Program-made: the position numbers and the translations under genes
Shown: piece after piece, positions 45,600-57,929 of the stretch
How positions within the stretch are numbered: position 1 is the first letter of the stretch
Layout: every line of letters starts with the position of its first letter
NCBI GenBank assembly: GCA_036417435.1
Contig: CM070904.1
Location: 132,308,695-132,372,694 of the forward strand
DNA length: 64,000 bases
DNA from: Inia geoffrensis
Lineage: Eukaryota > Chordata > Mammalia > Artiodactyla > Iniidae
Direction: 5' to 3'
Notes under the pieces: generated by a model
Told to the model about the DNA's origin: nothing
Seen by the model: only the letters and a program-made list of their open reading frames with translations
The model's database searches: none

Positions 45600-48439
45600 G
45601 AAGTCCCTTAGACAATGTCCAACTGCGGAGATGCTGTCCTGTCCTTTCCAGAAGGCTCTGTGACCATGCCTCCCTCAGACGATGGAGTGAAGGGTGCAGG
45701 ATTTTTGGTGGAGAGAGAGCCGGGTTAAAAATCCTTCGTACTTGGTATGTTTTAGTTTCTCGCTCATCTTGCAGTGTTTTTATTCACGTCTCCACTTCAC
45801 ACAGAAGGAATTTAGATTAATCAAGAGCGTGCAGCCGCCCATTCTCCCAAGCATATCCATTTCTTTCCTGTGTGTTTTATAATATCTGTAAATGTTTTTG
45901 CTGTGGCTCCGAAAGGCTGATCTAGCACAGGTGGATTTTATTTTATTTTTTTAGTTTTTATTTCTGTACCACTGAAAATTCTTTTGGTGAAATAGGCCCC
46001 TAAGACAATAATCATTTTATAGGCTTTTTAAAAAGAATTTTTAGCAGAGAATAACTTACGGCTATCTTCTCCTGTCTTTGTCAAAAGCAGATGGAAAGTG
46101 TCTCAATCACATATTTCCTTAGGAAAGAAACTTTGGATTGGCCGAGTACTAAAATGCTACAGTGGGATAATACATTAATTCTGGCTTTTGCTGCCTAAAT
46201 TATGAGCTTCCATTAGTTAATTCCATTTACCCTTTCTACCACGCATAGTTTATAGCACATGTGAAATAAGAACAAACAGATGAGGAACGTCGTCTTTTTA
46301 AAACGTACACATATATATCTTTGTTCAAGGAAAAAGTCAACAGAATTATCATTAAGACTTCCCTCCAGAAAATAATTGAAAACAAAAGCAAGAGGTATTA
46401 CCTTTAATGCAGGAATTTCGTAGGATTGTTTGAAATTCATTTGAAAAGAATCGCATTCCTAAAACAGAGAATCAGACATAGAGCACGGTTAACATTATAT
46501 AAAAATAAAAGGTATTACTTATAATGAATAAATGAAAAGCATTAAGAGTTTTCTTGGGGAAAAAGCCCCTGAAATGTAAGAGCTAAACACATTCAGCTGG
46601 AGAGCAAATGCTCTCCATGGGGCCCACTCATTTTTATTTTTCTGTACTTGAATATAATTGACTAGGTCCTTAGGTGGATAGATACCCACTGTGTACAGAG
46701 GAGAAGGGAAATGTGAAAATCTTTGACACACTGATGATCCCGGACTCACCTTGTTTTTACTTATCAGGCATGCCCGACAAACTTTTGTATTCTTTCTGTT
46801 TTTAAGCTGTTAGTCTGTATGAGTATAAATACAGTCATAATTGGTTTGATTTCCTGAAAATGTTGCTCCATGGCATTTGTTATTTATTTGTAACATTTTT
46901 AAGATGCATTAGGTATATGTATTAGTAAGGAATTTCTAGACCTTTCCATAAATTGTATGTGATTTTAGTGTCTATTGAGAGATATGAGAAAAGCTGTGTC
47001 TAGATGAGCAGCAACCACATTAAACGCCGAAATTGTCCCTTGATATAAAGAGAAACACAGGAAAAATCAGAGTACTGCTGGTGCTAATGTTTATCCTGAC
47101 TCTTTCCTTTGGCCTGGTATTTAAAAATACAAATACACAATAAATCAGGTGTCTTTGGACAGTCAGCAGGGTTCATCTCATCTGAAACTCTCCAAGGGAG
47201 TTTTCAGTTTTCTCGTTAAACGCCTGAGTCTTTGGTGCAGGGTTGGCGAGGCACCTGGCTGGGAGGGTGTGGGGAGGTGATGATTACTTATCAGACATTT
47301 CTCGTGTTCTCTGCTTTGTGGTTAAAGAAGATATCTCTCTAACTTCTGCAATCTGCATAGATTTTCAGTAGCTTCCCCTCCTCAAAATGCTACCTGTTTT
47401 TCCCTAAGAACTTTTAGTTACTTTGGAGAACAGAGTAGGACCCTCTAACCATCCAATATGTGTAAGCCTTTTCCTCTCTCCTGAAAATTGACTTTTTGGA
47501 GGTGTTCGTTAATGGCTAAATTCAGAATGCTAGCTGCTCGTGAAAGAAAATGAATCCCCTATGGTGAATGGAAATGCAGAATCCTAGGAGAGCTTTTGAT
47601 TGGTCAGGGGAAGAAGTAGAATGAATGGCCCAGCTACTTGAAATATAAATAACGTTTTGTTATAAAATGCCCACTGAAAAGATCTGATGTAGAGGCTGAC
47701 CTCTGTTACGTGGGTATTGTTTCCTTAAATATTTGTAGTTACTCTAAATCTTGCAGGAAGCAGGTCTTGCTACCCACCTGGCCAGAGTGGGAGCTGGAGG
47801 CTTGGGACTTGGAGAGTGGCTGTTTGAGGTCATTTGAAGTGTAGTACTTTACTGAGGTTTTCTGAAAGCTGTACTATTTTCAGACAAGTCTTGAACCTGA
47901 GAGAATTGAGTTTTCATCCTCCTTGCTTCACTATATTTTGGATAGACGGCACAGATGCCAGATTCCTTTCGCCTGGTGAAAAGATCATAAAGTAAACTCT
48001 TTCTGAGCAGATCACTATAACTCATAACTGTAGTTTAAATCTGGGCTTTAAAAAAAAACAAATATTTTAATAAGCCAGTTTTAAAGGCTGAACTTTTATG
48101 ACAGTTTTTAAGCTTAGTATTTATATTAATCTATTCTCATTGGTGTCTTTAAAAACCCTGTGAATGTATGCTGGAAAGCCTGTTTATGTTTGTGTCTTGT
48201 CCTGGGAAAGGATAAATTGTGCTGCAAAAAGCAAACCAAATACAAAGCTTTCTGCTAGCAAAGAATTCACAGATGAGGCAATAAAATTCAAAGAAGAGAT
48301 GAATGCGTTAGTGTAGCCAAGAAGCAAAGCCATAAAGAAGACATAGAATCTAAGAGATACAGACATGGATGCATTCAAAGGCAAAGCCAAGATGAAACAC
48401 TAAAAGCAGAAAATGCTTAAAAACATAGTTCACGTGGTC
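45600..48439. other. Repeat-poor AT-rich intron, enhancer candidate zone
   Basis: About 2.8 kb directly downstream of the CpG island has no recognisable mobile element. AT-rich words of homeodomain, MEF2 and SOX type are frequent. Absence of insertions so close to a developmental gene is what one expects of constrained regulatory DNA. This is an inference from composition only. Confidence 0.35.
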
Positions 48440-48715
48440 ACCTGAGTCTACACATGTGATAAAACTGTATAGAATGAAACACACACACACACACACACAC
48501 ACATGCACACACATACGGGTGCGTGTAAAACTGGCAACATCTGAATAAGGTCTGGAGAGTGTGTCAATGTGATTTTCCTGGTTGTGATATTGTATTATAG
48601 TTTTTTGAGGTGTTACCATTGGGGGAAACCCGAGTGAAGAGTGTATGGGAATCTCTGTGTACTGTTCTTTACAACTTTCTGTGACTCTACCATTATCTCA
48701 AAATAAAAAGTTTGA
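48440..48715 (+). mobile_element. LINE-1 3'-terminal fragment with CA repeat
   Basis: A (CA)n tract (48479-48512) is followed by L1 3' end wording: 'tctggagagtgtgtcaatgtgattttcctggttgtgatattg' and 'tgactctaccattatctcaaaataaaaagtttgaaa'. Confidence 0.7.
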
Positions 48716-49200
48716 AAGAAAAGATATTCCACAGGAATTTTTAAAATTTCTATATTCAAATGAGCAAATCATATAAGGAATGATTATGCCTACCTCGGAG
48801 TAATAAACCCCCCAAAATGTGCTTTGAGCAAAAATCCACATTTTTCCGTGATATCGTTTGCATTATTGCACTTTTCAGAATATTAGGAATTTCTCATATT
48901 TGCAATATATAATGAATTAGAAGTGGTTCCTTTTAATTCTAAAACAAAGAGTAGAGTCCCAGAAATCTAGAGGAGAAAATACCAATCAATACATTTATCC
49001 CTTTGCTAATAACGAATATATTTTTCAAAGGAATTTCAGGAAATATTCACCTGAAACTGTTACAACATTTGCTTTTAAGATACTAAGTCTATATTGACTT
49101 ACATATCCCCCCCCACACACTATTCTGAAGCCGATGATTTATCAAAATTATTCATCCAAGAAGTGTAGAGATTGAAGTCTTAGTACACGGTTGGGGGGTG
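48716..49200. other. AT-rich DNA, nothing identified
   Basis: No gene or repeat is recognised. A short C-run lies at 49108-49116. Confidence 0.5.
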
Positions 49201-49201
49201 G

Positions 49202-49223
49202 GGAGAGAGAGAGACAGAGAGAC

Positions 49224-49268
<45 letters not shown>
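49202..49268. repeat. GA microsatellite
   Basis: (GA)n of about 67 bp with a few C interruptions at its start. Confidence 0.97.
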
Positions 49269-49271
<3 letters not shown>

Positions 49272-51631
49272 ATAGAGATATCAAATCGTAAACTGAGTCA
49301 TGGTTATTTTAAATTAATATTTCTTTGTCTTTAATAGGAACGTATTTTGTGTTTGGGTAAGTCTCTGATCGCAATTTAGTTATATTAAATGTGCCTTAAT
49401 TTGATGTTTATTTTGGAGTGAGATACAGTGACACTAACGCTGCGATTTCCACGCTGATGTGAGCTAAGGCATGGTGGGATTTTTCTTCAGTGATTGCTAA
49501 CAGTTGTCATGCTAAAAGGAGACTCAAATCAGAAACTGGAAAAGCCAGCACGTAACTTTATTCCGACCTGAGAAATGTTTCCTGGTTACTTGAAAATAGA
49601 GTCATTTTGAATCAAAACAATGTCTTACGTGCTTTGAAATCTGTATTATTTTATCTACAACTCTCTTGTTTGGAATAATACGATCCTGTGATTATGTGTA
49701 AGAGGGAACATGATTGAGAGAGCGAGGCATGGTGTCTGTGGAGGCTGTTATTGTTCAATTTCTTCCCATAATATCGTTTTCCTCTGTTATTTGATCAGGG
49801 AAAGATTTCGATGACCCAGCTTCTCGTGATGTCTCCTGTAGAATGGTAATTGTACTTCTCACATCCTAAGAGCAATGCCTCTAAAATTGGGCACATCCCT
49901 CCTTTCTTTAGACCAGAATTTCTCCATCCACTGAATGAAGGACAGGGTTGAGCCCAGTGAGCTTTAAGTTATCAAAATCGGTTATTCTGAAAAATACTCC
50001 TCCTTTCTTTTTAGCTCATATGCGACCTTAAAAATAGCCACTTGCATCTTTGGGGGGAACTGGTAAATTATGTTGTCTGCCATTAGATTCCTCTTCCTTG
50101 CTGTTTGTGATAGAGGGTTCACATTTGTTCTTCCGGACGTGCAGTTCTGGTGTGTGACGGATGGGAAAGATTTGGGCAAAATCCCTAATTTTATTAACAC
50201 TGCGAGAGAGACCAAACATCCAGCCCCAACCCCAGGGCTGAGGTTTGTGCTGAGGTCACAGCCAGGGCCTCTCCGGAGCGTCAGGGAGAGCAACTCAGAA
50301 GGGAAACCGGTGGTGGGTGTTTAGCCTGTGCCTGGGGAAGGGAGGTGTGGGGATCCTTTGTCCGACTCCCCACGGGGAACAAATGCCCCAACTTTTGTTG
50401 TTCATGCTGTTTTTCTATTGCTGCACAAATGAAATACCACACTGGCCTTTCTGTTCAGTTCTCTCTGAGTATGTCCCTCTTCTTAGAGATTCAAGAGATT
50501 TTTGCCTGCTCCAGAGACAAGCGAGGGCTCCTTGAGGAACAGCTTGTAAAATAAACAAACTCCCTGAAAGAAAACACAGGCCAGTAGTTTCTAGTCTCTG
50601 CCTCTGCGGCCGTGGTGGATTTCTGTGTGTGTTCGACTTTGATTTAACATTCTGGAAGTCAGAATGCAAGCAGGCAGCATGTTCTTTCAATCACGAGATC
50701 TAGAAATGAACATTGAGCTGCCATTTCCTTTCATTAATCTCAGCTCCTTAAGTAGATTTGTTTGCAGGGAGTGTAGTGGGATCAGAAGTCAAAAGCCATT
50801 TGCCTTGTTTGACTTTCTGGCCCTGTGGGCGCGAAAGTGCCTGCTACCTAGTCGTCTGCTTCCATAACTCAGACTTTTAACTCGGAAAGAGTAATGGGGA
50901 AAGCTGTAGCCTGCAGGGCTGGGAAGACCTGCACTTACTGGGTCACTTCCGGAAGGCTGTGTACATTGAAAATCCCATTCCTAATGAGAGTGCCCTGATC
51001 AATACACAGGTGCTTATCATTTCTTTGGGAAATGCCTAAAATTACTGCAAATTGGAGAGGAAAGGGGCTGGGGGGGCGGGAAAGGGCTTTCTTTTCTTTC
51101 TCCAGTTGAGAGCATCGCCACGTCTCTATTCATGTAATTGGGTTTGACTGATGAACAACATCCTCACTGAAGATTAATTTTCCTGAGTTCAAGTCATCCC
51201 AAATTGCCTACTACGTATACATCGGGTCGTAACTAATCAAAGTCTTCAGAATACACGTGGCCACCTTGTTGTCCCTTTTCATGATATCTGTATGCGTCGG
51301 TGGGAACCTAAGAAAGAAGATTTGACCCTTCGTGCATTTTTTCTGTCTGGTGAGCCTTTCTTCCTCAGCTCCTTCCCCGCCCGGACCCTACAACCCCGCA
51401 TCCTCTCTGGCGTTTATTCTTTAGCTGAGATCTATCATGATTCATAACTGAAGTCCACGAAAGCTTTCATATCGTAGTAAGTGGTAAAGGATGAACAAAA
51501 AGCCCATCATCAGGCCGCAACAGCAGCACACGCAAGCATGGGGAATAAACACCCCGTCTCGGGTTCTCTGAGTAGAGCAGTGCTGGGTGTTCTGGAAATT
51601 CAGTGCAGCTCAGTAATAGATGTGCAGCCAG
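49269..51631. other. Repeat-poor intron DNA
   Basis: About 2.4 kb without any recognised mobile element. 50940-51260 is AT-rich with an E-box (caggtg, about 51008) and homeodomain-like words (gattaatttt, gtaattggg). Opposite-strand open frames of up to 103 codons have no signature. Confidence 0.4.
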
Positions 51632-51632
51632 A

Positions 51633-51656
51633 CCCCCCCCCCCCCGCCGCCCCCCA
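51633..51656. repeat. Poly-C tract
   Basis: Thirteen C in a row (51633-51645) followed by gccgcccccc. Low-complexity sequence able in principle to form an i-motif/G-quadruplex pair and prone to length errors. Confidence 0.9.
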
Positions 51657-51959
51657 AACTGTGTGCTGGGTGACTCCCTCTCCTTAGTTGGCGATTGTGA
51701 CTCTTCTCTAAGAAAATTGTTCCACTGATACTGGAACAAAAGTGCCCCTAATGGATATCTGTACCCTAGAAAGCCTGGTGTGTCCTGTTTTGTTGATTTT
51801 TCTCGTGCAAAATGACCTGCTTCAACCACCTAGAACTGCATGAAACCATGTGGTGACTCCACCGGCCGGTGCTTCCGGGCTGATAGTTCATGGTGTCCGT
51901 GGTGGGGCTGCACGGGATCTCCACGCACACCCGTCTTGTGTAAAGAGTCCACACACTCA

Positions 51960-52280
51960 AGTATTTTAAGGGCAGAATTAACTCGAGGCTATTTTGCCGG
52001 ATGTTAAATTATTGCCGGTTCCGGAACTCTCTTTTAGACGATGTTTTGAGGATAGAGATTTTCTTTTAATTAAACAGTAAGCAAGAAGCGTGGACCGTGA
52101 TATATTTATCTGCTCGTTTCAAAGATCACTATTATGCGACATCCACTTTTGCTTTATTACATTTCAAAAATGAACGATTTCACATAATTTCACTGTTGAG
52201 TAAATTTAATCTTCTTACGCGTCTCCAGTGATTCTGGAAACATAAATCGATCATTTATGATTTATATATGACAAAGGTAA
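51960..52280. promoter_or_regulatory. Candidate conserved noncoding element in intron 1
   Basis: Repeat-free AT-rich block with clustered homeodomain/HOX-like words (tcttttaattaaac, catttatgatttatatatg), 'aaatcgatca' and CpG-containing AT sequence unusual for decaying DNA. Ascribed enhancer potential only by resemblance. Confidence 0.3.
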
Positions 52281-53889
52281 CTTTTTTCAGGGATGGCAAA
52301 GTAAAAGAGAAAGTGAAGATCTGAACGGGAAAAGTGATGTGTGGAGAATTTCACACGGAATAGGGCGATTGAGGGGATCGGGGCCCCTGAATAAGGAAAC
52401 AGAAGGATCAGGTGTGTGTGCGGGCGCGGACCTCCCTCTGCTGGTCCCTGGAGACCCCTCGCGTCTCCCCAAGGGTCCCTGAGAAACCTAGAAGACAGTG
52501 GTTTATCAGAACAAACACCCTCCCGGCCTTCCCAGAAAAGGGACACTGTGTAAAATCCAGTAGGGCTGCCTCAAAGCTGCTGTGATGACGCCCCAGGAGG
52601 GAGGCTGCGGGGCCGCATGACTTAACAAGGACCTGCATAGCCTTTACCTGCCACCTGCTCCGGGGCATCAGCATCACCCCGAGAGGGCCATCCCAGACGT
52701 CCCAGAGGTGGCGCCCGACTTGCAGGACCCTGCCAGACTCAGCGGGTGCCCCAGGTGCCAGAGAAAGCAGAGGTCCCTGAGAGCTCGGTGGCTGAGGTGA
52801 GCACCCTGCATAGGCGAGGGGAGCCCAGGAGGCGGGCGCTCAGCTGGGCCAGACGGGCCTCGGAGCTGCCGCTGATCTGCCCTCAGGTCACGCGGACGAA
52901 CGGCTGAGTGTCAGCCAGCGTGGCTCAGCCTTTGCCAGGGTTAACGAGAAGACGTGGGAACTCAGCACTGGTTTCCTCCTCCTGTAGATAACCCCACTGT
53001 CAAATTTCACTTTGAAGCCTTCGCTCGTCCAAAGACAGCAGACTTCCAGGAGATGACACCCGCCCACCACTGAGGTTCACAGGGGAAACAGAGCATGCCT
53101 GGCTTTGCTGAGAGAAGCCAACTCACCACGCTGGGCATCCTGTGAAGCATCCTTCTGCTGGAGCCGCCGAGTTCTCTGAATGGTGATAAAGCGTTATTTG
53201 CACAGATGACAGATTTCATCCTCCTGGCTCGTTCCTCAGAAACGTGTCAATGTGAAGATTTTATGAAGCAAGCTCTTGGGCAGTCAGCTTGTGTTGTGTG
53301 TTTTTTGAAAGTTACAGCAAGTATCGTTCAACGTTAATTACATAATTTCACTTTTGCTAACCAGAAAGAGGCAAAGGGGAAGTGAGGACACAAAGAGCGA
53401 AGCTGGTGTGTTTCTGGCTCCTGGCACCCACCTTGCTTTCTCCTGCTTGACTCTCTTCACAATGTGAATTCTGGAGGTTTTAAATGTTCGCGGCTATATG
53501 TGGTCAACGAGCCTCTCCCCAGTGGATTTTGCTCTTCAGTGAAATCACCGTTTCCAGAGCAAATCGTATGCAATTCTTTCCCTTAGTGAATTTATCTGAC
53601 GTGGCGTTTTTCTATCTGGGGAAATTTTAATTAGACAGAAATCAAAGGCAGTTGCTCTTGTAGGTCCCCAAGTAAATCTGTTGGGAAAGACCCATTGTCT
53701 TGGGTCCAGGGGATTGAGAATCCAAACAGGACTTTTCCTGAATTTGAACATGCAGTGGACATCAATTTCCTGCTCTCAGCCCTGCATTTTTGGGCTGAGG
53801 TGTGTCATAGCTTCGCTGGGACTCAGTTTTCCTGCCTTGCAAAATGATGGGGTAAGTTTCTCACAGTCCTGCGGTTATCCAAATTCCAA
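52281..53889. other. Unique DNA, no gene seen
   Basis: 52400-52880 is GC-rich and the rest is mixed. No mobile element or exon is supported. Confidence 0.5.
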
Positions 53890-54436
53890 GAGCCAGTAGG
53901 ACCCAGCCATTCCCTCCTGGGTATGTACACCAAAGAATTGAAAGCAGGTGTTCATACAGAAGTGCACACTCATGTTCATAACAGTGCTGTGTACAATAGC
54001 CAAAGGTGAAAACAATACAGGTGTCCATCAGCTGAGGAAGGGGTCAGTACAGTGCAGTCTCTCCATACAGTGGAGAACTACTCAGCCAGAGGGCATGACG
54101 TTTTGGCCCATATGCTACAGCGTGGGTGAATCTTGAAAACGTTACGCTGAGTTAAAGTCAGACACAAAAGACCAAATAGTGTACGATTCCATTGACATGA
54201 GATATCCAGAATAGGCGAAAGTAGATTCGTGGTTGCCAGGGACTGGCGGGGAGGGAGAATGGGACAGAATTGCTTAATGGGTGTGGGATTTCTGTTTGGG
54301 GTGATGAAAAAGGTCTGGAACTAGATAGCGATGATGTTTGCACAACAGTGTAAAATTCTCCTGACTTGTATACTTTAAAATGGTTAAAATGATAAATTGT
54401 GTATTTTACCAGCAAAAAAAAAAAAAAAAAAAAAAG
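53890..54436 (+). mobile_element. 5'-truncated LINE-1 3' end with poly-A
   Basis: Sense wording 'acccagccattccctcctgggtatgtacacc', 'ggtgtccatcagctgagg', 'gactggcggggagggagaatgg' and 'tatactttaaaatggttaaaatgataaattgtgtattttacc', then an A-run of about 20 at 54415-54435. Only the last ~520 bp of the element are present. Confidence 0.9.
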
Positions 54437-55524
54437 TCCTGAGTCAGACTGTGGGCCTCTCTGGTGACTTGATGGGACTCGGGGGTGGAGGTGTGCTAGA
54501 CCTTTACCTTTGCTCCACTTTCCAGAGACGTAATCCAGCTTATCCACTTGATTCAGCGCTTATCACATGCTTCTCATCTAGTCAAGTTGTGTTGCCTAAA
54601 AGCATTTTCCTTTTGAAATCCCTTTCCTAATGTGTTCATAAAAAATGTCCCTCAGACAATTCTGATAAGACACTTAGTGACCTGTTGATTGTACCTCTGG
54701 AAGCCTCTCCACGGTGGACTGGGGGACGGGGGGGGAGGGGCGCAGGGGCGAGAGTGGCCCCAAGGCTCTGCACTGCCAGCCATCGACCCAACAGACAAGA
54801 ACGGGGAGCATCTTCCACACCGGTTGCAGGGGTGGCCCAGGAGCATTTGGACCCATCGCGTCCAGCAATGGGCTCCCTAAAGCCCAGGGCCTGCCCACGA
54901 GTGAGCCGATCTCAGCCTGGTTCGCAGGCTCAGAGACCCTCAAAGGGGATGCTGTGGCCACCCCGAGCTGGTGATTCCTGAGAAGGGGGGCCTCTGGCCC
55001 TGTGCTGCTCTTTTGGGTAAATCCCTCTCTTTCTCCAGTGCCGCCTTCTAAGGGCTGGGACCCTAGCCCAGTGCAGAGTGGACGTGTGACCAGCATGGTG
55101 GGGCCCGCCCCCGGAGAGAGGGACATGGGGAAAGGGGTGGCACGCCATCATTCAGGGCCAGTTGGGTGGTTTTTTCTCCTTTGATCTGTCTTCTCTCCTT
55201 CCCCCACTGCTGAGTTAACTCCTCGCCTGCTGCCTGAGCCACTGTGCCCCAGAGACCCACCAAGGGAGACGGGTGGGAGAGTGCTTCCTCCGCCGTGATT
55301 CGGTTCCGTTTCTAAAAACACCATCACCTTCATGGTGTCATGCAGTCAGCACTTTGAGACACTTGCAGACACCCCAGAGATAGTGCTGGGCTCGTGGACT
55401 GTGTTTTGAGAATCAGACAGGAGGGCTCAGGAGAACACAAAGCAGGTCCGAAAGAATCTCACCAGGAGGGGCGAGTGGCTGAAAGCAGATTTGCCGCTGC
55501 AGTTCCCCCCTTCCCGGTCCTCTG
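54437..55524. other. GC-rich unique DNA, no gene seen
   Basis: Several overlapping frames of 60-150 codons on both strands coincide with GC-rich sequence (including a G-run at 54720-54740) and show no family features. Confidence 0.5.
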
Positions 55525-55582
55525 TGATTAAGAGCATATATCCCCAAATACAGAGGGGAGAATACGAAAAGAAAGACACATG
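55525..55582 (+). repeat. Left arm of a 58-bp perfect inverted repeat
   Basis: Begins tgattaagagcatatatccc and ends gaaaagaaagacacatg. It is identical, base for base, to the reverse complement of 57872-57929. The flanks do not match. Family unknown. Confidence 0.95.
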
Positions 55583-56489
55583 CACCCCTCCCCGCAAAAG
55601 AAAACCACCAGGGAGGGAAGAAGAGAGGCAGACAGATTCCCTCAAGCTGCTGAGAGAGAGAGCTCAGATTGAGGCAGGAGGACAGGACTCAGGTTGCCTG
55701 CCGGCCCCCTAGTTAAGTTGTGTCACCGCCTGACAAGAAGCCGGGTCACCCCCGCAAGCTGGATGCATCTTGTCCCGGGGCCCCGATGCATCAACGCCAC
55801 GTGGTTCCTCCTGCAGCTGCGAGGACGGAGCCCAGGTGCAGAGGGGATGCTCTTTGATTCACGAGTGCAGCCCAGTGCTACTGTACCTGGGAACACTGCT
55901 CCACTCTCTGGTCACCTCTGCTCTGAGTAACTGAACCAGGGGCTCACCCTATCCCCCTGGGTGCCACACACTGTGGACACTGGGCCAGCACCCGGGGTAG
56001 GGCAGTGTCACGTTGGGCGGGTGGGCTCCATCCTTCCTGCAGCTGGTTTTCATATAACCGTCCGGGTGACGGAAACTAAGTCGGCACCCTTGGGCGCACA
56101 CACACAGGTTGCCCCCTCCCACCTACCCCGTCCTTCTCACTGTCCCTGCAGCCAGTCGGGTGTCACAATGTCCACCCGCCCAACCTCTCCATGAAAACAT
56201 CGGCCGTCAAAGCTAATAGAAAATCAGGCCTCCTGGTGAATCCTGGCGGACAAAATGAATGTCGTTTTGTCCCGTCCAGGTCCATGGCTCTGTCCGGCGG
56301 GGATCACTGACACGTGTGCCCACCCCCAGCCCACAGCAGGGGCGCCGCAGAGCCTGACAGTGGACACGGAGGGGACGGAAATGACCGTGCTGATGTGGAG
56401 CCTTCACTGCCCTGGCCCCTGCGGCTGGTCATCTGAGGAACAGCAGACGCAAGTCACGATGAAAAGGAATAACTGCAACTCAATTAAAA
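55583..56489. other. Unique DNA, no gene seen
   Basis: Mixed to GC-rich sequence between the inverted-repeat arm and the following LINE. No repeat was recognised. Confidence 0.5.
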
Positions 56490-57335
56490 AATGAAACTTC
56501 CAGATACCAAAAAACTAGGATATCCAGAATTTTCAAATGAACTGGGAAGGAAATATTTACACTGTGTTTTATAATGGATCAATATTCTTACGAGACAAAG
56601 AGCCCTTAAAAATCCATAAGAGAAAAGACGATCACCCAGTAGAAAATAAGGGCAAAATATATGAACTTACAAAAGAAGAAATTCAGTTGGTCAATACACG
56701 TATAAAAGTGTTGAACTTCACCAGTAGCCAAGAAATTCAAAATAAAACAGGAGGATACAATTTTTTTTACTAAAGTGGAAAATACATAGAGATAATGATA
56801 ATTCCCATTATTGAGGAAAGGGTGAGGAACCAGGGCCTCTTGTCCCTGCCAGGGAGAAGATACATTGTAAAATCTTTCTAAAGAGGTTTTGACAGTAGGT
56901 AAAAAAAAGATTGAAAAATTGGAAATAAGCTTGCATGGAGCAAATGCACTTCTAGGAGTTATCTTTGAGTGAATCACGGTGGCTCTGCTTAGCAGCAGAC
57001 ACATTCATATCAGCTTTAATATAAGGGAAATGTTTAAAATGTCCTGAATGAATTGCTTGAATAAACTGTGGGGTTTAGCCATATTCTGGAACACTATATG
57101 GTCAGCATATTTGTTATCGTAAGCAAATATTTAATAATGTGAGGGAAACGGTTATACAATGGAACAGAACATATGATCCCCGGTTGAAAATTCAGAGTGT
57201 GCTTGCGTGGGTATGTTCGTCCAGAGAGAGGGAAAGGTAAGGACACATGTCTCTAGACCAGAACGTTAGTGGGAAATCTTCCTTTCTTTCTTATTTTTAT
57301 TGCTTTTCTTTATTTTCCAAATTTTCCGCAAATGC
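56490..57335 (+). mobile_element. Decayed LINE (HAL1/L1MD-like) fragment
   Basis: A-rich sense wording such as 'cataagagaaaagacgatcacccagtagaaaataagggcaaa', 'gccaagaaattcaaaataaaac' and 'ataaactgtggggtttagccatattctggaacac' is typical of old L1/HAL1 3' parts. A 78-codon open stretch at 56537-56773 is a remnant and not a gene. Confidence 0.65.
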
Positions 57336-57871
57336 CATGTATCACTTATGCAATTTGAGGAAACCAACCAGGACTTTTGAGAGGGAAAGTGGAAGGCTCT
57401 TACCAAGCATCCCTTCCTCTGGACTCTGGTTAACCCTCCTACCCCCAGGCCCACGCTGGTAAAGCAGGGCTCCTGCAAGAAAGCCTTCTGCCCTCCTGCA
57501 GATCCGCCCTCGCTGCAACTTTGTCACTCCACGTCACAACTTTGGTTCCTACTGACGTAACATGTGAAATATATATTTTTTGGTATCTTCTGTAATCCAC
57601 CGTCACTACCCTGTCCCCTGTCCACCGTTTTCTCAGAGTGCCTTTAATGCTGGGATCATTTGGTGTCTTCTTCCAGAACCCATCAACTTGGCCCAGCTGG
57701 GCTCCCTACCGGGACCCCAGGCCGGCTTCCTCTAGCTGGGGCGGGCGGGGGGGCACCTTTCTGCTTTCTGCCCTTATCTCCCGGGCAGATCGGCATAAGA
57801 GCTTAATTACAGGAATTAGCTCATCCTCTTCCCCTGTGGTCACCCCGCCCTCAGTTTGGTTTCAGCATCCT
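57336..57871. other. Unique DNA, no gene seen
   Basis: Nothing identified. A G-rich word (ggggcgggcgggggggc) lies near 57737. Confidence 0.5.
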
Positions 57872-57929
57872 CATGTGTCTTTCTTTTCGTATTCTCCCCT
57901 CTGTATTTGGGGATATATGCTCTTAATCA
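57872..57929 (-). repeat. Right arm of the 58-bp perfect inverted repeat
   Basis: Begins catgtgtctttcttttcg and ends gggatatatgctcttaatca, the exact reverse complement of 55525-55582, with 2289 bp between the arms. Confidence 0.95.

Noticed and set aside
52700..52720. CTCF-like word (cccagaggtggcgccc)
   Set aside because: Three core positions differ from the CTCF consensus as I align it.
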